A stretch of DNA of 50,383 nt from an uncultured Prevotellaceae bacterium. GTDB lineage: Bacteria; Bacteroidota; Bacteroidia; Bacteroidales; Bacteroidaceae. Each line of letters begins with the position of its first letter. Positions within the stretch are counted from its first letter, which is position 1. This document shows positions 43,104 through 50,383 of this stretch, piece after piece. Under the pieces are notes generated by a model. The model was not told where the DNA came from, made no database searches, and worked only from the letters and a program-made list of their open reading frames with translations. The position numbers and the translations under genes were made by a program. Where the stretch lies: positions 1 through 50,383 of the forward strand of contig CACWSX010000026.1 of NCBI GenBank assembly GCA_902763615.1, in the 5' to 3' direction.

Positions 43104-43763
43104 ATGAACAGGACGACCAATTTCCTGCTGGGCTTAGTCTTCGTACTGGCCTGTTTGTTTGTCGCGCTCGAATGGAACAGTGGCGACAGTGGCTGGCATT
43201 TCTTCGACATGGAAGACGACCTAGAGGCCGAGATCGAACTCTCGCCGTTGCACCGCGACGAAAACGAGGTGCCGATGATGAAACCCACTGAGGAAACGCC
43301 CCCCGAGGTGAAGTCACAGGAGGTGAACCCCGTTGAGGAGGATGTCGAGATTCCGCCTGAGGAGGTAGAACCGACCCCTGCCGAGTTGCAGGAACCTCCG
43401 AAACCTGAAGAGGAGAAATTACCCGAGGCCGTCGATATGTATGACGAGCCGGTTGATTTCAGGGTGGTTGAGGATCTGCCACAGTTCCCCGGTGGTGCTG
43501 TCGAGTTCATGAAGTGGCTCACCAAATACCTGCATTATCCGCCCTCTGCCCAGCAACGAAAGGTGCAAGGCAAGGTGGTGGCCCAGTTCATTGTCGAGAG
43601 AGACGGTTCTATCAGCGATCTGCAGGTCATCAAGAAACTCGATCCCTCGTGCGACCGTGAGGCACTGCGGGTATTACGTATGATGCCCAAGTGGAAAGCC
43701 GGGCTTATGGATGCCAAACCCTGCCGTACCCAAGTCTGCATCCCCATCGTTTTCAAATTGTAA
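43104..43763 (+). CDS. Energy transducer TonB family protein, 219 aa
   Basis: Start ATG 43104 (MNRTTNFLLGLVFVLACLFV), giving a single N-terminal membrane anchor. A Pro- and Glu-rich periplasmic spacer runs about residues 40-120 (for example TEETPPEVKSQEV, PPEEVEPTPAELQEPPKPEE). The TonB C-terminal domain runs about 135-219 (GGAVEFMKWLTKYLHYP, VQGKVVAQFIVERDGSISDL, MMPKWKAGLMD). It transmits the proton motive force to outer-membrane receptors. It is not adjacent to exbB/exbD, but those genes lie 2 kb downstream. Confidence 0.9.
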   Translation: MNRTTNFLLGLVFVLACLFVALEWNSGDSGWHFFDMEDDLEAEIELSPLHRDENEVPMMKPTEETPPEVKSQEVNPVEEDVEIPPEEVEPTPAELQEPPKPEEEKLPEAVDMYDEPVDFRVVEDLPQFPGGAVEFMKWLTKYLHYPPSAQQRKVQGKVVAQFIVERDGSISDLQVIKKLDPSCDREALRVLRMMPKWKAGLMDAKPCRTQVCIPIVFKL

Positions 43764-43793
43764 ATAGTAAACAGTCAAATTGTAGATATCATA

Positions 43794-44768
43794 ATGTATA
43801 GCTCAGAAGAATTGCTCAACAAGGTGAACGAGGCCCTCGAGAACCTCGCCTACGACCGTCAGCCACACACGCTCTATGATCCCATCCGCTATGTTCTGTC
43901 GTTGGGAGGAAAACGTATCAGACCTGTCCTCATGCTCTTGGCTTACAACCTCTATCGTGAGGATCCCCTTCGCATCATGTCGCAGGCCATTGGTGTGGAG
44001 ACCTACCACAACTTCACGTTGCTTCATGATGACCTGATGGATAAAGCCGATATGCGTCGCGGCAATGAGACGGTTCATAAGAAGTGGAACGCCAATCAGG
44101 CCATCCTCTCGGGCGACACTATGCTCTTGCAGGCTTTCGACCGGGTAGGCGACTGTGATGCCGACAAGATGAAGGATGTGATGGCTGTCTTTATCCTGAC
44201 CACTTACGAGGTGGGTGAGGGACAGCAGTTCGATGTGGAGTTTGAGACCCGCGACGATGTCACCGAGGCAGAGTATATTGAGATGATCCGTTTGAAGACG
44301 AGTGTCCTGCTTGCTTGTGCCCTGAAGATTGGAGGTATCATGGCAGGTGCCTCGGCCGACGACCTGGACAACCTCTACAAGACGGGTGAGCAGATCGGAC
44401 TGGCCTTTCAGTTGCAGGATGACCTTCTTGATGTCTATGGCGACCCTCAGGTGTTCGGTAAGAACATCGGTGGCGACATCGTCTCGAACAAGAAGACTTA
44501 TATGCTTATCAATGCCCTCAACCGTGCCAATCCCGCCCAGCATGCGAAACTCGTCGATTTGCTTCAGACTTGGCCATTCGACCGTTCTGAGAAAATTGAG
44601 GCGGTCACGGAACTCTATAATGCAATTGGTATTCGAGAGCTCTGCGAGGAGCGCATTAACTATTATTTCGAGCAGGGATGCCAGTATCTCGACCGTGTGA
44701 ATGTGCCTGAGGCTCGGAAGACCATCCTCCGCCAGTATATAGCTCAAATGGTAAACCGTCAGTCTTGA
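43794..44768 (+). CDS. Polyprenyl diphosphate synthase
   Basis: 324 aa, trans-isoprenyl diphosphate synthase. The first Asp-rich motif is LLHDDLMDKADMRRGNETVH, the second LQDDLLDVYGD; GGKRIRPVLMLLAYNL holds the substrate Lys-Arg-x-x-Arg. Residues before the first motif (ETYHNFT) suggest a chain longer than GPP, so geranylgeranyl or a longer polyprenyl product for quinones or undecaprenyl is possible. The short isoform cannot be told from sequence alone. The stop TGA overlaps the tatD start (TGATG). Confidence 0.9.
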   Translation: MYSSEELLNKVNEALENLAYDRQPHTLYDPIRYVLSLGGKRIRPVLMLLAYNLYREDPLRIMSQAIGVETYHNFTLLHDDLMDKADMRRGNETVHKKWNANQAILSGDTMLLQAFDRVGDCDADKMKDVMAVFILTTYEVGEGQQFDVEFETRDDVTEAEYIEMIRLKTSVLLACALKIGGIMAGASADDLDNLYKTGEQIGLAFQLQDDLLDVYGDPQVFGKNIGGDIVSNKKTYMLINALNRANPAQHAKLVDLLQTWPFDRSEKIEAVTELYNAIGIRELCEERINYYFEQGCQYLDRVNVPEARKTILRQYIAQMVNRQS

Positions 44769-45580
44769 TGCTTTCATTCATCGATACCCATTGTCACCTC
44801 GATGGTGAGGAGTTTGCCGCCGACCGCGAAGAAGTGGTGGCCCGTGCCCGTGCTGCCGGTGTCTCCAAAATCCTCGTTCCGGCCATCGACTTCAAATCCT
44901 GTCACTCTGTCCTTGATGTCTGCCGTCAATACCCTGATTATTGCTATCCCATGCTCGGCCTTCATCCTGAAGAGGTCCGGGCAGACTGGCGCCAGCAACT
45001 AGACTCACTGGGGACGGTTCTGAGTGAGTCGTTGCAGACAAAAACTCATTCAGAACCGTCCCCAGTGGGTCCAATCGCCATAGGTGAAGTAGGACTTGAT
45101 TATTACTGGAGCCGTGAGTTCGAGCAGGAACAGTTAGAGGCCTTCGAAGAACAGGTACGCTGGTCGGTGGAGACGCGCCTCCCCCTGATGATTCATTGTC
45201 GCAAGGCACAGAACGAGATGGTGGCCATCCTGAGGAAATACGCCGATGACCTGCCTGGTGGTGTGTTCCATTGCTTCACCGGCAATGAGATTGAAGCCCG
45301 CGAACTGCTCCAGTTCAATCGGTTTGTACTCGGTATCGGCGGTGTGCTCACCTTCAAGAAATCCAATCTGCCGCAAACTATGGCCGTTATTCCCCTAAAC
45401 CGCATTGTCCTCGAGACCGATGCCCCTTATATGGCCCCTGTGCCCCATCGAGGCCAGCGCAATGAGCCTGCCTTTGTAAGCGAAGTGTTGCGGAAACTCG
45501 CTGAGGTTTATGGTGTCAGCGAGGAGGAAGTAGCCCGCCAGACAACGGCCAACGCCTTTGAGGTGTTTAAAAAAATATAA
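44768..45580 (+). CDS. TatD family DNase, with an inserted repeat
   Basis: ATG 44768 (MLSFIDTHCHLDGEEFAADR) is preferred; an in-frame TTG one codon up is also possible. 270 aa. Metal ligands of the TIM-barrel hydrolase are visible: His7/His9 in DTHCHLD, Glu in IAIGEVGLDYYW, His in PLMIHCRKA and VFHCFTGN, Asp in LETDAPYMAP. Members are 3'-5' DNases. Anomaly: between LGLHPEEVRADWRQQLD and GPIAIGEVGLD about 23 residues (LGTVLSESLQTKTHSEPSPV) come from a palindromic repeat (45003-45070). The enzyme core is complete on both sides, so the insertion is probably tolerated in a loop. Located next to the polyprenyl synthase gene and tRNA-Ser. Confidence 0.9.
   Translation: MLSFIDTHCHLDGEEFAADREEVVARARAAGVSKILVPAIDFKSCHSVLDVCRQYPDYCYPMLGLHPEEVRADWRQQLDSLGTVLSESLQTKTHSEPSPVGPIAIGEVGLDYYWSREFEQEQLEAFEEQVRWSVETRLPLMIHCRKAQNEMVAILRKYADDLPGGVFHCFTGNEIEARELLQFNRFVLGIGGVLTFKKSNLPQTMAVIPLNRIVLETDAPYMAPVPHRGQRNEPAFVSEVLRKLAEVYGVSEEEVARQTTANAFEVFKKI
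45003..45070. repeat. GGGGACGGTTCT palindrome inside tatD
   Basis: Arms 45003-45028 and 45045-45070 (26 bases, two mismatches) contain ACTGGGGACGGTTCTGAGTG and its complement, around a 16-base loop. The reading frame passes through without a stop. Confidence 0.92.
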
Positions 45581-45618
45581 AATAATCGTCATTCTGATGT
45601 ATTTCGGCTGAAAAGCGG

Positions 45619-45626
45619 TAATTTTG
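45619..45626 (+). promoter_or_regulatory. -7 element of tRNA-Ser
   Basis: TAATTTTG, 15 bp before the tRNA; no clear -33 TTTG. Confidence 0.45.
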
Positions 45627-45641
45627 CATCCGCTAATCTTT

Positions 45642-45729
45642 GGAGAGGTGCTCGAGTGGTTGAAGAGGCACGCCTGGAAAGCGTGTAACCGGCAAAACCG
45701 GTTCGCAGGTTCGAATCCTGTTCTCTCCG
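45642..45729 (+). tRNA. tRNA-Ser (GGA)
   Basis: Acceptor GGAGAGG (45642-45648) pairs with TCTCTCC (45722-45728), discriminator G45729; CCA not encoded. The anticodon arm ACGCCTGGAAAGCGTGT has anticodon GGA; a long variable arm (ACCGGCAAAACCGGT) and T arm GCAGGTTCGAATCCTGT complete the class II serine tRNA. Confidence 0.96.
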
Positions 45730-45786
45730 CAAAGAACAGACTTCAGAACGCCCAAAGGCGAAATCTGTTCTTCTTACGAATAGACA

Positions 45787-46614
45787 ATGAAAAGGTTTTA
45801 TATTTTGTTCCTGCTGCTGATGTCACTGGCTGTGTCACAGCCGGTGAACGCACAAGAATTGTCAAAACCCGATTCTTCCTCAGTCGTCCTTTCTGATTCC
45901 ATTGCTAACGACTCCATTGTCACCACTATGGTCGACGATGAGGCCTTTGCCGATGCCACAGGCGAGGAGGAAGAGGCAGGCGGGTTTCATAAGCAACTGA
46001 AAACCAAGTTCATCGATGGAAATGTCGGCTTTATGTCGTTGGTGGCGCTTGCCCTCGTATTGGGACTCGCCTTCTGCATCGAGCGCATTCTCTATCTGAT
46101 GATGTCGGAGGTCAAGTTCCGTAAACTGCTCGACGATGTGGAGGCACGTCTCAAGGCCGACGATCTCGAAGGTGCCAAGCAACTCTGTCGCAGCACCCGA
46201 GGACCCGTATCGAGCGTGTGTTACCATGCCCTGTTGCATATCCATCAGCCCATGGACGCTATTGAGCGCAGTGTCACTAACTACGGTGGTCTGCAGGCGG
46301 CCAACCTCGAAAAGGGCTGTTCCTGGATCAAGCTTTTCATCGCCATGGCACCCTCATTGGGATTCCTTGGTACTGTAATCGGTATGGTCATGGCCTTTGA
46401 TAGCATCCAGACGCAGGGTGACATCAGCCCCACCATTGTGGCGCAGGGCATGAAGGTGGCACTCATTACTACCATCTTCGGTATCATTGTGGCGCTGGTG
46501 CTACAGCTCTTCTATAGTTATATTCTCTCGAAGATCGAACATCTTACGGCTCAGATGGAAGAGTCGGCTATTCGCCTGCTCGACCTCATGGCCGTATGGA
46601 AAGAAAAGCACTAG
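45787..46614 (+). CDS. exbB: MotA/TolQ/ExbB proton channel family protein
   Basis: 275 aa. Proton-channel subunit of a TonB energising complex in the inner membrane. An N-terminal signal-like segment (MKRFYILFLLLMSLAVSQPVNAQ) and an acidic linker of about 50 residues precede the usual start, a common trait in Bacteroidetes. Three membrane segments: FMSLVALALVLGLAFCIERI, then after the cytoplasmic loop KLFIAMAPSLGFLGTVIGMV and ALITTIFGIIVALVLQLFYS. GFLGTVIGM holds the conserved pore. Followed within 3 bp by a membrane protein, then two exbD genes. Confidence 0.93.
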   Translation: MKRFYILFLLLMSLAVSQPVNAQELSKPDSSSVVLSDSIANDSIVTTMVDDEAFADATGEEEEAGGFHKQLKTKFIDGNVGFMSLVALALVLGLAFCIERILYLMMSEVKFRKLLDDVEARLKADDLEGAKQLCRSTRGPVSSVCYHALLHIHQPMDAIERSVTNYGGLQAANLEKGCSWIKLFIAMAPSLGFLGTVIGMVMAFDSIQTQGDISPTIVAQGMKVALITTIFGIIVALVLQLFYSYILSKIEHLTAQMEESAIRLLDLMAVWKEKH

Positions 46615-46617
46615 CCC

Positions 46618-46974
46618 ATGTCGTTCGTATCACCCTTCATTGCCGATATCATGCTCTGGCTGATGTATATCGCCATTGTTGTAGCCGTCATTGTCACCAT
46701 TGTGTCAATGGCCCGTACGGTGCGGCTGCGCACGAAAGATGAAGAGGTGGTCAACGGCGTACCCCGTACCCGCATGGCATGGATTGTCATCGTAGCTTTC
46801 CTGCTCTGTCTTGTCCTCACCTTCCTGTTGGGCTCCTCCGAGCCTGTCAAGACCAATGGTGAACTCTTTACCGACACTTTCTGGTTGAAGGCTGCCGATA
46901 TGTTTATCTATACTTCCCTCATATTGATTATCGGATGTTTCGTAGGCGTCGTTTTGAGCAGATTCCGGAGCTGA
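46618..46974 (+). CDS. Unknown membrane protein, 118 aa, in exb operon
   Basis: Between exbB and the first exbD; overlaps exbD by 40 bases. Three membrane segments: MLWLMYIAIVVAVIVTIVSM, MAWIVIVAFLLCLVLTFLLG and MFIYTSLILIIGCFVGVVLS, with a polar loop around residues 30-50. Frequently found in Bacteroidetes exb clusters as an extra component, in my recollection; it has no motif that I can name. Possibly an accessory subunit of the ExbB-ExbD complex (inference). Confidence 0.75.
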   Translation: MSFVSPFIADIMLWLMYIAIVVAVIVTIVSMARTVRLRTKDEEVVNGVPRTRMAWIVIVAFLLCLVLTFLLGSSEPVKTNGELFTDTFWLKAADMFIYTSLILIIGCFVGVVLSRFRS

Positions 46975-47456
46975 ACACCAGTTCTACGGCCGACATCTCG
47001 TTTATGTTGCTGATTTTCTTCCTCGTGACGTCGTCGATGGACACGGACAAGGGTCTTTTGCGCCAGTTGCCGCCATTGCCGCAGGAGCAGACACCGCCCA
47101 CCGATGTGCGCAAGGATCATGTCCTGCAGGTTACCCTTGATGCCCATGACCAGCTGGCTGTCGACGGCACGCTCGTCACCCCGCAGCAGTTGTGCGACCA
47201 GATTGCCGAGTTTGTCGCAGCCGATCGCACCGACCATGTCATCAGCATTCGCACCGACCGCGCCACCACCTATGAGGCTTATTTCCGCATGCAGAACGCC
47301 ATCGTGGCAGCCTACGTCCACTTGCGCGACCGCTATGCCCGTGAACGTTATGGAAAGGGTTATGGCGAGTTGGTGGAAGAGCAGCGCGATGAGGTCAACC
47401 AATATTATCCCCAGCGCATCAGCGAGTCGAAACCATCGGAAGGAGGTGCATCATGA
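46935..47456 (+). CDS. exbD: ExbD/TolR family biopolymer transport protein
   Basis: 173 aa. Starts MFRRRRFEQIPELNTSSTAD; one membrane segment ISFMLLIFFLVTSSMDTDKG with the proton-carrying Asp in TADISFM; then periplasmic domain. Its ATG is inside the preceding gene. The next exbD gene overlaps its stop by 4 bases. Confidence 0.92.
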   Translation: MFRRRRFEQIPELNTSSTADISFMLLIFFLVTSSMDTDKGLLRQLPPLPQEQTPPTDVRKDHVLQVTLDAHDQLAVDGTLVTPQQLCDQIAEFVAADRTDHVISIRTDRATTYEAYFRMQNAIVAAYVHLRDRYARERYGKGYGELVEEQRDEVNQYYPQRISESKPSEGGAS

Positions 47457-47893
47457 GACGTATGCAGTCCATCTTCCGTCGCAGCTCCCACGACATGCCA
47501 GGCCTGAATCTCGCCTCCATGCCCGACCTCATCTTCACCGTGCTGTTCTTCTTTATGATAGTCACCCACATGCGTCATGACGATGTGAAGGTGCGCTATC
47601 AGGTGCCCGCCGGTACCGAGGTACAGAAACTCCAGCAGAAGTCGGCCGTCATCAACATCTATATCGGCGAAGGGAAGATTCAGGTGAACAACCAGCTCAC
47701 CGATGTCGAGCACCTGCCCCAACTCATCGAGGCCGAGCGCAAAAAACTCTCTGAAGATAATGCCGAGCGCCTCACAGTTAGTCTCAAGGCTGATAAACAT
47801 ACCCCCATGGGCATCATCGCCGATGTCAAGGAAGCCCTCCAGCGCTCCTTTGCCCTCCGCATCAACTACAGCGGCACGACAGCAGGAAATTAA
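47453..47893 (+). CDS. exbD: ExbD/TolR family biopolymer transport protein, second copy
   Basis: 146 aa, paralogue of the preceding gene. Membrane segment after LNLASMPDLIFTVLFFFMIV, with the functional Asp in MPDLIF; periplasmic part ending FALRINYSGTTAGN. Two ExbD subunits of different sequence are typical of Bacteroidetes exb sets and may form a heteromeric pair. The 3' end is followed by an out-of-frame sorting-tail fragment. Confidence 0.92.
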   Translation: MRRMQSIFRRSSHDMPGLNLASMPDLIFTVLFFFMIVTHMRHDDVKVRYQVPAGTEVQKLQQKSAVINIYIGEGKIQVNNQLTDVEHLPQLIEAERKKLSEDNAERLTVSLKADKHTPMGIIADVKEALQRSFALRINYSGTTAGN

Positions 47894-47954
47894 GAACGAC
47901 GAGTCGGGTGAGACTGCTATCAGCGATGCCGTGCGTCAGAATAATCCGTCGCAG

Positions 47955-48059
47955 ATGATGGACGACCACTGGTACACGCTCGATGGTCGCCGCTTCGATG
48001 CCCAACCCACGAAGAAGGGCATGTATATCCATAATGGCAAGAAGCAGGTCATTAAATAG
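47955..48059 (+). pseudogene. Orphan T9SS-like C-terminal tail
   Basis: The frame reads MMDDHWYTLDGRRFDAQPTK, then KGMYIHNGKKQVIK and stop. WYTLDGRR...KGMYI.NGKK is the pattern of a T9SS/secreted-protein C-terminal tail in this group, here without a protein in front. The open frame runs upstream to 47894-47900 and beyond, overlapping the end of exbD in another frame; no good start is visible except ATG 47955 or 47958. It is most likely the remnant of a lost secreted-protein gene, or a tail separated from its gene by insertion of the exb set. Confidence 0.5.
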
Positions 48060-48071
48060 TTAAGTCTCAAA

Positions 48072-48107
48072 ACTCACTGGGGACGGCATTCTCAGTGAGT
48101 CGTTCTG
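48072..48107 (+). repeat. GGGGACGG element, short copy
   Basis: ACTCACTGGGGACGGCATTC, then TCAGTGAGTCGTTCTGAA. ACTCACTG (48072-48079) pairs with CAGTGAGT (48093-48100). It resembles the left arm of the tatD copy, ending GTTCTGAA. Confidence 0.75.
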
Positions 48108-48111
48108 AAAT

Positions 48112-48145
48112 AAGAAATCCCTCGTCGATCGGCGAAGGGTTTCTT
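48112..48145. terminator. Hairpin terminator between convergent genes
   Basis: AAGAAATCCCTCG (48112-48124) pairs imperfectly with CGAAGGGTTTCTT (48133-48145), 8-base loop; the 3' end TTTCTTGTTT is T-rich. It lies between the exb operon and the convergent acyltransferase. Confidence 0.6.
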
Positions 48146-48168
48146 GTTTAGAGAGTAATTAGCTGCGG

Positions 48169-49548
48169 CTATCTTATATCCGTAGTCGAAAGATAGTCTG
48201 CTATGGGTGCCACCGTCATCGGATGGCGCGTAGCGATGCGATAGGTCAGACCTATCCGGTGGAGTTCGTCGAGGAAAGCATCAAGGTATGTATCATCCGC
48301 AAACCTTTGCATCAGGCTGATACAGAACATGCCGCCCACAGCGCTCATCTCAATGGTAAGGGCATACGGTGTGTAGGCCTCTGTGTACATCTCGCTGACG
48401 TATTTTTCGGCGGCACCCAGATTCGCCTTGCCGACGTAGCTGACACAGGCTGTGGCTGCCGATGATGCTACACTAAAGGCTTTGGCCATTGCCTGATGGC
48501 GCCCCTCAAGGGTGGGAATCTTCTCGAACATGTCTTGAGTATTCTGAGTTTGCCAGAAATTCTCAATGACGTTGTCATCGTTTGACTGCAGAGCCACCAT
48601 GCCCCGGAATATGATCTGCTGCGTTTCAAGGTCCTTCCCTCGCATCTCTTCGCTCAGGGGCAGGCGGAGCGCTGAAGCCAGTGTTTGGCAGGCCTGTGGA
48701 CAGCCTAGTGCAGGACGCTGGTTGATGGCCAGTGCCACCATCGGCACACCTTCCGTAAAACCGGGATGCAGATGGGCGATGGCACGGGTAAGCAGCAGTG
48801 ACACGAGCGTAGCGGGCGATGTGTCGCCTGAGGACACATACTTCATCATCTCTTGCTCTTCAACAAGAATATTGACGGTTTCCACCGCCTCGTTTACCGC
48901 AGTCTTGGCCTGTGTCAATAGATTGATGCAGCGCTGGCGTTCTGGAAGGGGCAGGGGGTCCAGGTGGTCGGGCTTAGTCTGTGCGGCAGGGTCTTCCCAT
49001 TCCTCTGGGCCAATAATGTCACCTGCTACACGAATGGTCGCCATACCCATTCCTTCAGGCGTAAGAATGCGCTCCACATGAACACCCTTTGGCAGCGATA
49101 TCCTTTCACGACTCAATGTCGCATCATAGCGGCGGCGGGAATATTCATAAAGCAGGGTGCGCAGGATGTTATAGGCTCCTGTGCCGTCGGTCAGGCAGTG
49201 GAAGAAATCGAGGGCGATGCAGTCATCCCAGTAGCAGAATGCCAGCAGATGGTAGTTCGACGCTGGGCCAATTAGCCTCACGGGTTCTTCTCCTTCGCTA
49301 GTTACCCACGGTTCGCTGTTGTCTTCATACACGAAATATTCCGTGCCTTCAGCATCTCTCCTAATGCCGAGTTTCACTTGATAATATGGATATCGCTGGC
49401 GCGTTGATTCTACTGCCTGACGCAATAAATCACCGTCAACGGCATTCCTCATCTTCAGTGTCATTCTGACTGTCCAGCTCATCTGCTCTCCCGCCCATGT
49501 CAGGTAGAATCTTTCTGAAAGCAGTTTCTTTCCTTTTTGATAGTTCAT
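48169..49548 (-). CDS. Condensation-superfamily acyltransferase-like protein, 459 aa
   Basis: CoA-dependent acyltransferase / condensation-domain fold: the active-site motif HxxxD appears as DFFHCLTDGTGAYNIL (about residue 119). N-terminal VRMTLKMRNAVDGDLLRQAV is the usual first substrate lobe; the C-terminal lobe starts about residue 230 and has ALAINQRPALGCPQ and VSYVGKANLG (similar to the DFGxG/SxxG region). No carrier-protein or adenylation domain is fused. It might acetylate an alcohol or make a lipid/ester; the substrate is unknown. Its promoter element is 37 bp upstream. Confidence 0.75.
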   Translation of the reverse strand: MNYQKGKKLLSERFYLTWAGEQMSWTVRMTLKMRNAVDGDLLRQAVESTRQRYPYYQVKLGIRRDAEGTEYFVYEDNSEPWVTSEGEEPVRLIGPASNYHLLAFCYWDDCIALDFFHCLTDGTGAYNILRTLLYEYSRRRYDATLSRERISLPKGVHVERILTPEGMGMATIRVAGDIIGPEEWEDPAAQTKPDHLDPLPLPERQRCINLLTQAKTAVNEAVETVNILVEEQEMMKYVSSGDTSPATLVSLLLTRAIAHLHPGFTEGVPMVALAINQRPALGCPQACQTLASALRLPLSEEMRGKDLETQQIIFRGMVALQSNDDNVIENFWQTQNTQDMFEKIPTLEGRHQAMAKAFSVASSAATACVSYVGKANLGAAEKYVSEMYTEAYTPYALTIEMSAVGGMFCISLMQRFADDTYLDAFLDELHRIGLTYRIATRHPMTVAPIADYLSTTDIR

Positions 49549-49584
49549 CTTTACATTCTTGCTGTTATTTCACAAATTCCTGTG

Positions 49585-49592
49585 CAAATATA
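49585..49592 (-). promoter_or_regulatory. -7 element of the acyltransferase gene
   Basis: TATATTTG followed by CAC on the minus strand, 37 bp before the start codon 49548. No -33 TTTG. Confidence 0.5.
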
Positions 49593-49671
49593 ATGATAAA
49601 TGCTGAATAATTGATATAATTGTACCGATTATTTTAACACAGGAGGCTGTAACGATGTGTTAGGAGCAAAA

Positions 49672-49697
49672 AAAAGCGGGCCTTGCGGCTCGCTTTT
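49672..49697. terminator. Intrinsic terminator downstream of the lipoprotein pseudogene
   Basis: AAAAGCGGGCC (49672-49682) pairs with GGCTCGCTTTT (49687-49697) around TTGC, one G-U pair. On the minus strand it runs into T8. It lies 25 bp after the remade stop at 49722. Confidence 0.85.
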
Positions 49698-49721
49698 CTT
49701 TGTGTGAGAGAGAATCTATTA

Positions 49722-50383
49722 TTATAAACTATAAACTATACCTCTACAATTATCTTCCAGAATCATCCTGACCTCTTTTTGTGTGAGGGTCTTTATTTTA
49801 TTAACAGACATTTCCTTCAATTTCTGGAAGTCGGCATCAATATTCTTGGGGGCGTAACCATCATTCGTCACAGTGAATAAATTTTCACGTATATGAAGAG
49901 GGCTTTCTTCTGACCTTTAATGTTGTATGTAATCTTCGGTCCCCACTTACCATAAGGTTATCATTTCCTGCCAGCACCTCAGCGATGGAAGACGGGGTAA
50001 CCTGGAGGATGTAGCGGTCGCCTACCAGCTTCTCATCAGTAGCGCGGCGCAGATAGGCGCGGTGCTCGGGGTTGTCCCAGATACCCATCGGGTGACCTAC
50101 GAACGACTGGATGCCCAGCTTGTCGGCCAGAGCCTTGTTGATAGAGATCTCTGTCGTATCGGCGTTGAGGATTGTAACGTCCTCGGTTGTCAAGAAGTCA
50201 TAATAGGATAGTCCATAGGCTTCCTGTAGCGAGCCGTTGTACTTCTTTTCCATTTCTGGTGGCGCGACTTCACTTTCTAAAATGTCATCATCGCTGCATG
50301 ATGTGAATGCGAATGAGAAACTTATAATACCTGCGGTAACGATGCTCATGAGCACCTGCTTTACCAAAATTGAATTTTTCTTC
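49722..50383 (-). pseudogene. Lipoprotein gene with two frameshifts
   Basis: From the window edge the frame reads KKNSILVKQVLMSIVTAGII, then SFSFAFTSC, a lipoprotein signal; the start codon ATG has only its last base (50383) in view. Coding continues without interruption to about NDNL (49960), in frame to a stop at 49885. But plausible protein resumes in the next frame as YGKWGPKITYNIKGQKKALF (+2), stopping at 49868-49870, then in the third frame as ENLFTVTNDGYAPKNIDADF up to VYSL and TAA at 49724-49722. Two single-base losses, about 49949-49953 and 49888-49894, would restore one continuous protein of about 219 aa. It is either a decayed gene or a region of base-calling errors. The family is unknown. 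Confidence 0.55.

Noticed and set aside
45624-45896. 90-aa open frame on the plus strand
   Set aside because: It reads through tRNA-Ser(GGA) (EWLKRHAWKACNRQ is the translation of the tRNA) into the exbB signal region in another frame.
47703-47954. Out-of-frame start for the sorting-tail frame
   Set aside because: It overlaps exbD in another frame and has low-complexity Ser/Pro translation typical of a shadow.

Overview
The window looks like a chromosomal piece of a Bacteroidales bacterium, most likely a Prevotella/Segatella relative (inference). The reasons are repeated promoters of the Bacteroidetes type (TTTG, about 20 bp, TANNTTTG), a near absence of Shine-Dalgarno sequences, a PorQ protein of the type IX secretion system (T9SS), and Bacteroidetes-typical families (DUF4954-type, DUF1573, large MG2-domain protein, class I fumarase).

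Layout. Bases 1-13.5 kb are an accessory region, visibly more AT-rich than the rest. It holds a partial DUF6266-like gene behind a leader of fourteen 11-bp repeats, several unrecognised genes, a DUF3841 gene and a probable five-gene leftward operon (9361 to 3856). That operon encodes two adjacent modular GIY-YIG proteins built from about 50-residue repeats, an HEXXH putative metalloprotease, an unknown protein and a WYL-domain regulator. Next come a folded leader RNA with a small unknown gene, a DUF4041/T5orf172 coiled-coil nuclease, an orphan small transcription unit, a CdiA-CT-like nuclease and two coupled micro-membrane proteins between ~100-bp direct repeats.

Bases 13.5-48 kb are mostly housekeeping: nagB; an hflX-DUF4954-M16-fumarase-M6-M6 run; clpB; a cellobiose phosphorylase-type GH94 gene; an ADP-forming acyl-CoA ligase; a divergent run of an alpha-2-macroglobulin-like protein, DUF1573, meaB and ispH; convergent cmk and porQ; tonB, a polyprenyl synthase and tatD; tRNA-Ser(GGA); and an ExbB / membrane protein / ExbD / ExbD set. 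The right end holds an acyltransferase of the condensation superfamily and a lipoprotein gene broken by apparent frameshifts.

The points most worth a second look are: (1) a GGGGACGGTTCT palindromic repeat family, one copy of which is inserted in frame inside tatD and is therefore translated; (2) the tandem repeat-bearing GIY-YIG proteins linked to a metalloprotease and a WYL regulator, a candidate defence or mobile system; (3) the 11-bp-period array in the leader of the first gene; (4) a compact three-way-junction leader RNA with S-box-like motifs; (5) an orphan ~95-nt transcription unit with an excellent promoter and terminator. No CRISPR array, rRNA, complete insertion sequence or integrase was seen. 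All family names come from reading the translations; no database search was run.
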